DNA of 64,000 nucleotides, from NCBI RefSeq assembly GCF_034190915.1, contig NW_026947502.1:34626785-34690784 (forward strand). The letters are read 5' to 3'. The notes beneath the pieces were generated by a model, which was not told the DNA's origin, did not search any database, and saw nothing but the letters and a program-made list of their open reading frames with translations. Both the position numbers and the translations under genes were made by a program. The stretch comes from Cavia porcellus. Taxonomy: Eukaryota > Chordata > Mammalia > Rodentia > Caviidae. Positions 62,045-64,000 of this stretch are shown piece by piece. How positions within the stretch are numbered: the first letter of the stretch is position 1; each line of letters begins with the position of its first letter.

Positions 62045-64000
62045 CTAAGGAAAAAAGACAGTCAGCCAGCATTGGCCCAGAATGCAAGACAATCCCTAGA
62101 GATTATGTTTTTTGAAGATGAGACAGAGATATTCAGAAGGAAAACTGGTAGATGTTTCAACCCACTCACAGAGGCCAGGGTTCCCTTGGGGCTGAACAGA
62201 TGGTCACATCTATGGGAAGCCAGTATGTGAAAGTGAACATGTGTCTCTGTGGCCAATGCGTATACCGCGCAAGATTCATCTATCAGGTAACAAGAAACTT
62301 CTCCCCTTCAAAGACTACTTGAAGAAACTGTATTTCTCCACTCCCTCAGATTCCAAGATTTTAAAAAGTGACCACTACCAATTAGGTTACAGTAAGAAAA
62401 ATCATTAAAGAGTCTACTGACTAGCAATAATGCACCCATCATCTGGGCAATCCCACGGCATGTGGCTTCCTTCTTGGAAGAGGATACAGGGAGGTGTTAA
62501 GGTGGGAGCTACTAAGAAACCAACACAAGTCGATCAAACTGGACAGCACATCTAAGAAATACCATACTTACTGACCCTGAAGAGAGTAGAGTTAGGAGGC
62601 AGGGAAAGAGGATGGGAAAGAAGAGAAACGGAAACAATGGGTAACAATACCACTCAATGCCCATTTCCTCCCATTTGCATCTGCTAGCAGGAAGGCGACA
62701 CAGAAATGCAGCCACATTTCATCTGTACCTGCATCCTCTCCTCAGTCCTGCATGAACCCTGCAACCTTTGGTCTCTGAACTGTACTATTAACGAGTTGAG
62801 AAAGTTCAGAACTGTTGTACGGATTTCAAAGCACACACATTGCCCCCTCACATACCACCACAGTCACCATGCACATAATGGATACAGGTAGGAAAAAAGC
62901 AAAAGTAACTCTCAGTCATTGATGTTACAAGTAAGCCAGAATATCATCCTGGATTTACTTGTGAAGTGCAAAGTCCACTGGGTCTGCTGAATTCCCAGGA
63001 GAGGATGTGTGAAGGAAGAGATTTATGTGAGGAGGTCTACTTTCTTGGGTTTTGAGGAGACCAAGATGCTGAGTGGTCACGGGGCCTTGGGAGAGAGATT
63101 TCTGTGTCACAGAAATTTAAGACCTCTCCAAAGTGCTTGATTCTCTACAGAAATCAACATTCTCTCAGGAAAACACTTCAGTTGCTTTATAAATGAATCC
63201 CTGCTTTATAACATACTTATATTCAGAAAACCAGAAAGATTTTAAACAAATAGGAAGCCGCCAGTCATGAAATATATGAATTAAAATGGGAGTGGTAAAG
63301 GAGAAAAAGGTTAATGTTCTATAACTACATTAATTATTAGACATATGCAGAAGTCAACAATAATTTGGTTTAGGAGAGAAAACAATTAAAAAGTACTCTC
63401 AGAAGGAGTCTTTTTGGTCTAAAGGGTAATTGTTTGTGCAGGGACATGTCAGCTCTCCTTCCAGTCAGCACTTAAGATCCTGATTTAGTTAACAAGCGAC
63501 TTTGTGTATGATGAGTAAATTATCTTTACTGCATGACCAATGTATTCAGCTTCAGTGTAGCTGAGGCCTTTTTATAGCTAAGAAAGTGAGTGATAAATGC
63601 TGCTGTTCTTTCTCTGGTACAAATGACATTTGTGAAAATTTTTAACAGCCACCTTAAACCTTTCTGATTGGGCAGATTCCAAAACATACAGTTTCTGCTA
63701 AATATCCTGCTTTGTACTAAATGACTTCTAAGGATTACTAGAATGGACTTCATGAAGAAGTGAACAGGGAAGACGCAGAAGAAGGGTCAGCGCACAGGAG
63801 GAAGGTGATACCCCATTAGCAATGTGATCACAGGCATGAGGCTCTTGGTATCATGAAATGCAAATTAGGGACATTCATTCAATGCATATGAGGACCAAGA
63901 CAAGGAAAAGACAACAAAGCTGGCTGGAGTCTGTATTGTAGGAGACAAAAATATTATGACCAATTCTAACCTACCAGAGGTGCTGGGGGTGGATACAGGA
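62045..64000 (-). other. Incomplete MCC intron upstream of exon A (right edge)
   Basis: No coding exon for residues 1-105 was found, so this is intron running off the right edge. I see no clear interspersed repeat. The stretch 63480-63720 is unique and AT-rich and is flagged as a possible conserved element. Confidence 0.8.

Noticed and set aside
61514..62230. 238-codon plus-strand open frame overlapping MCC exon A
   Set aside because: It is antisense to a real coding exon and starts in probable L2 sequence. No similarity to known proteins is seen.
62045..64000. MCC exon for residues up to 105
   Set aside because: No match to the RYEERITELHSVIAELNKK segment was seen on the minus strand here.
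1..64000. A novel multi-gene system, CRISPR array, operon or phage-like island
   Set aside because: Everything seen is intron and exon of one mammalian gene plus common repeats. No regular direct-repeat array or prokaryotic gene organisation is present.

Overview
The window is vertebrate nuclear DNA, from a placental mammal and almost certainly a rodent. It carries 12 consecutive internal coding exons of one gene, all on the minus strand. Their joined reading frame is MCC (mutated in colorectal cancers), a long coiled-coil cytoplasmic protein linked to Wnt/beta-catenin signalling, cell polarity and migration. The exons lie, in transcript order, from about 62.04 kb down to 7.68 kb. They total 1872 coding bases (624 codon equivalents, matching residues 105/106 to 729 of the 829-residue human isoform as I recall it). 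Every exon has AG and GT at its borders, every junction keeps the frame, and there is no stop, frameshift or missing exon. The first exon(s) lie beyond the right edge. The last exons (C-terminal coiled coil and PDZ-binding tail) lie beyond the left edge.

The rest, about 97% of the window, is intron. It is filled with ordinary mammalian interspersed repeats: tRNA-derived ID-type SINEs, 7SL-derived B1-type SINEs, composite B1-plus-ID elements (B1-dID type), L1 3' ends, old L2 and MIR fragments, MER20 and MER5A-like hAT fossils, and microsatellites. B1-dID composites together with young ID copies point to a non-murid rodent (squirrel-, dormouse- or beaver-related lineages). The ID copies have a distinctive 3' extension; a castorimorph such as beaver is plausible, but I cannot prove it from the sequence.

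Layout on the plus strand, left to right: incomplete intron (1-7674); exon L (7675-7775); intron; exon K (11238-11444); intron; exon J (15184-15418); 9.3 kb intron; exon I (24707-24890); intron; exon H (28123-28226); intron; exon G (31295-31435); intron; exon F (35638-35786); exon E (36814-36903); exon D (37782-37928); intron; exon C (43671-43877); exon B (45718-45881); 16 kb intron; exon A (61902-62044); incomplete intron to 64000. The letters A to L are my own labels in transcript order.

I found no second protein gene, no functional RNA gene, no CRISPR array and no novel multi-gene system. The points worth following up are modest: a cluster of amino-acid changes at the end of exon L, several weak splice donors, a run of in-frame skippable exons, a distinctive young SINE subfamily with clear target-site duplications, an unrecognised dispersed repeat, nested repeats that give relative ages, and some unique-looking AT-rich intronic stretches that could be conserved enhancers.
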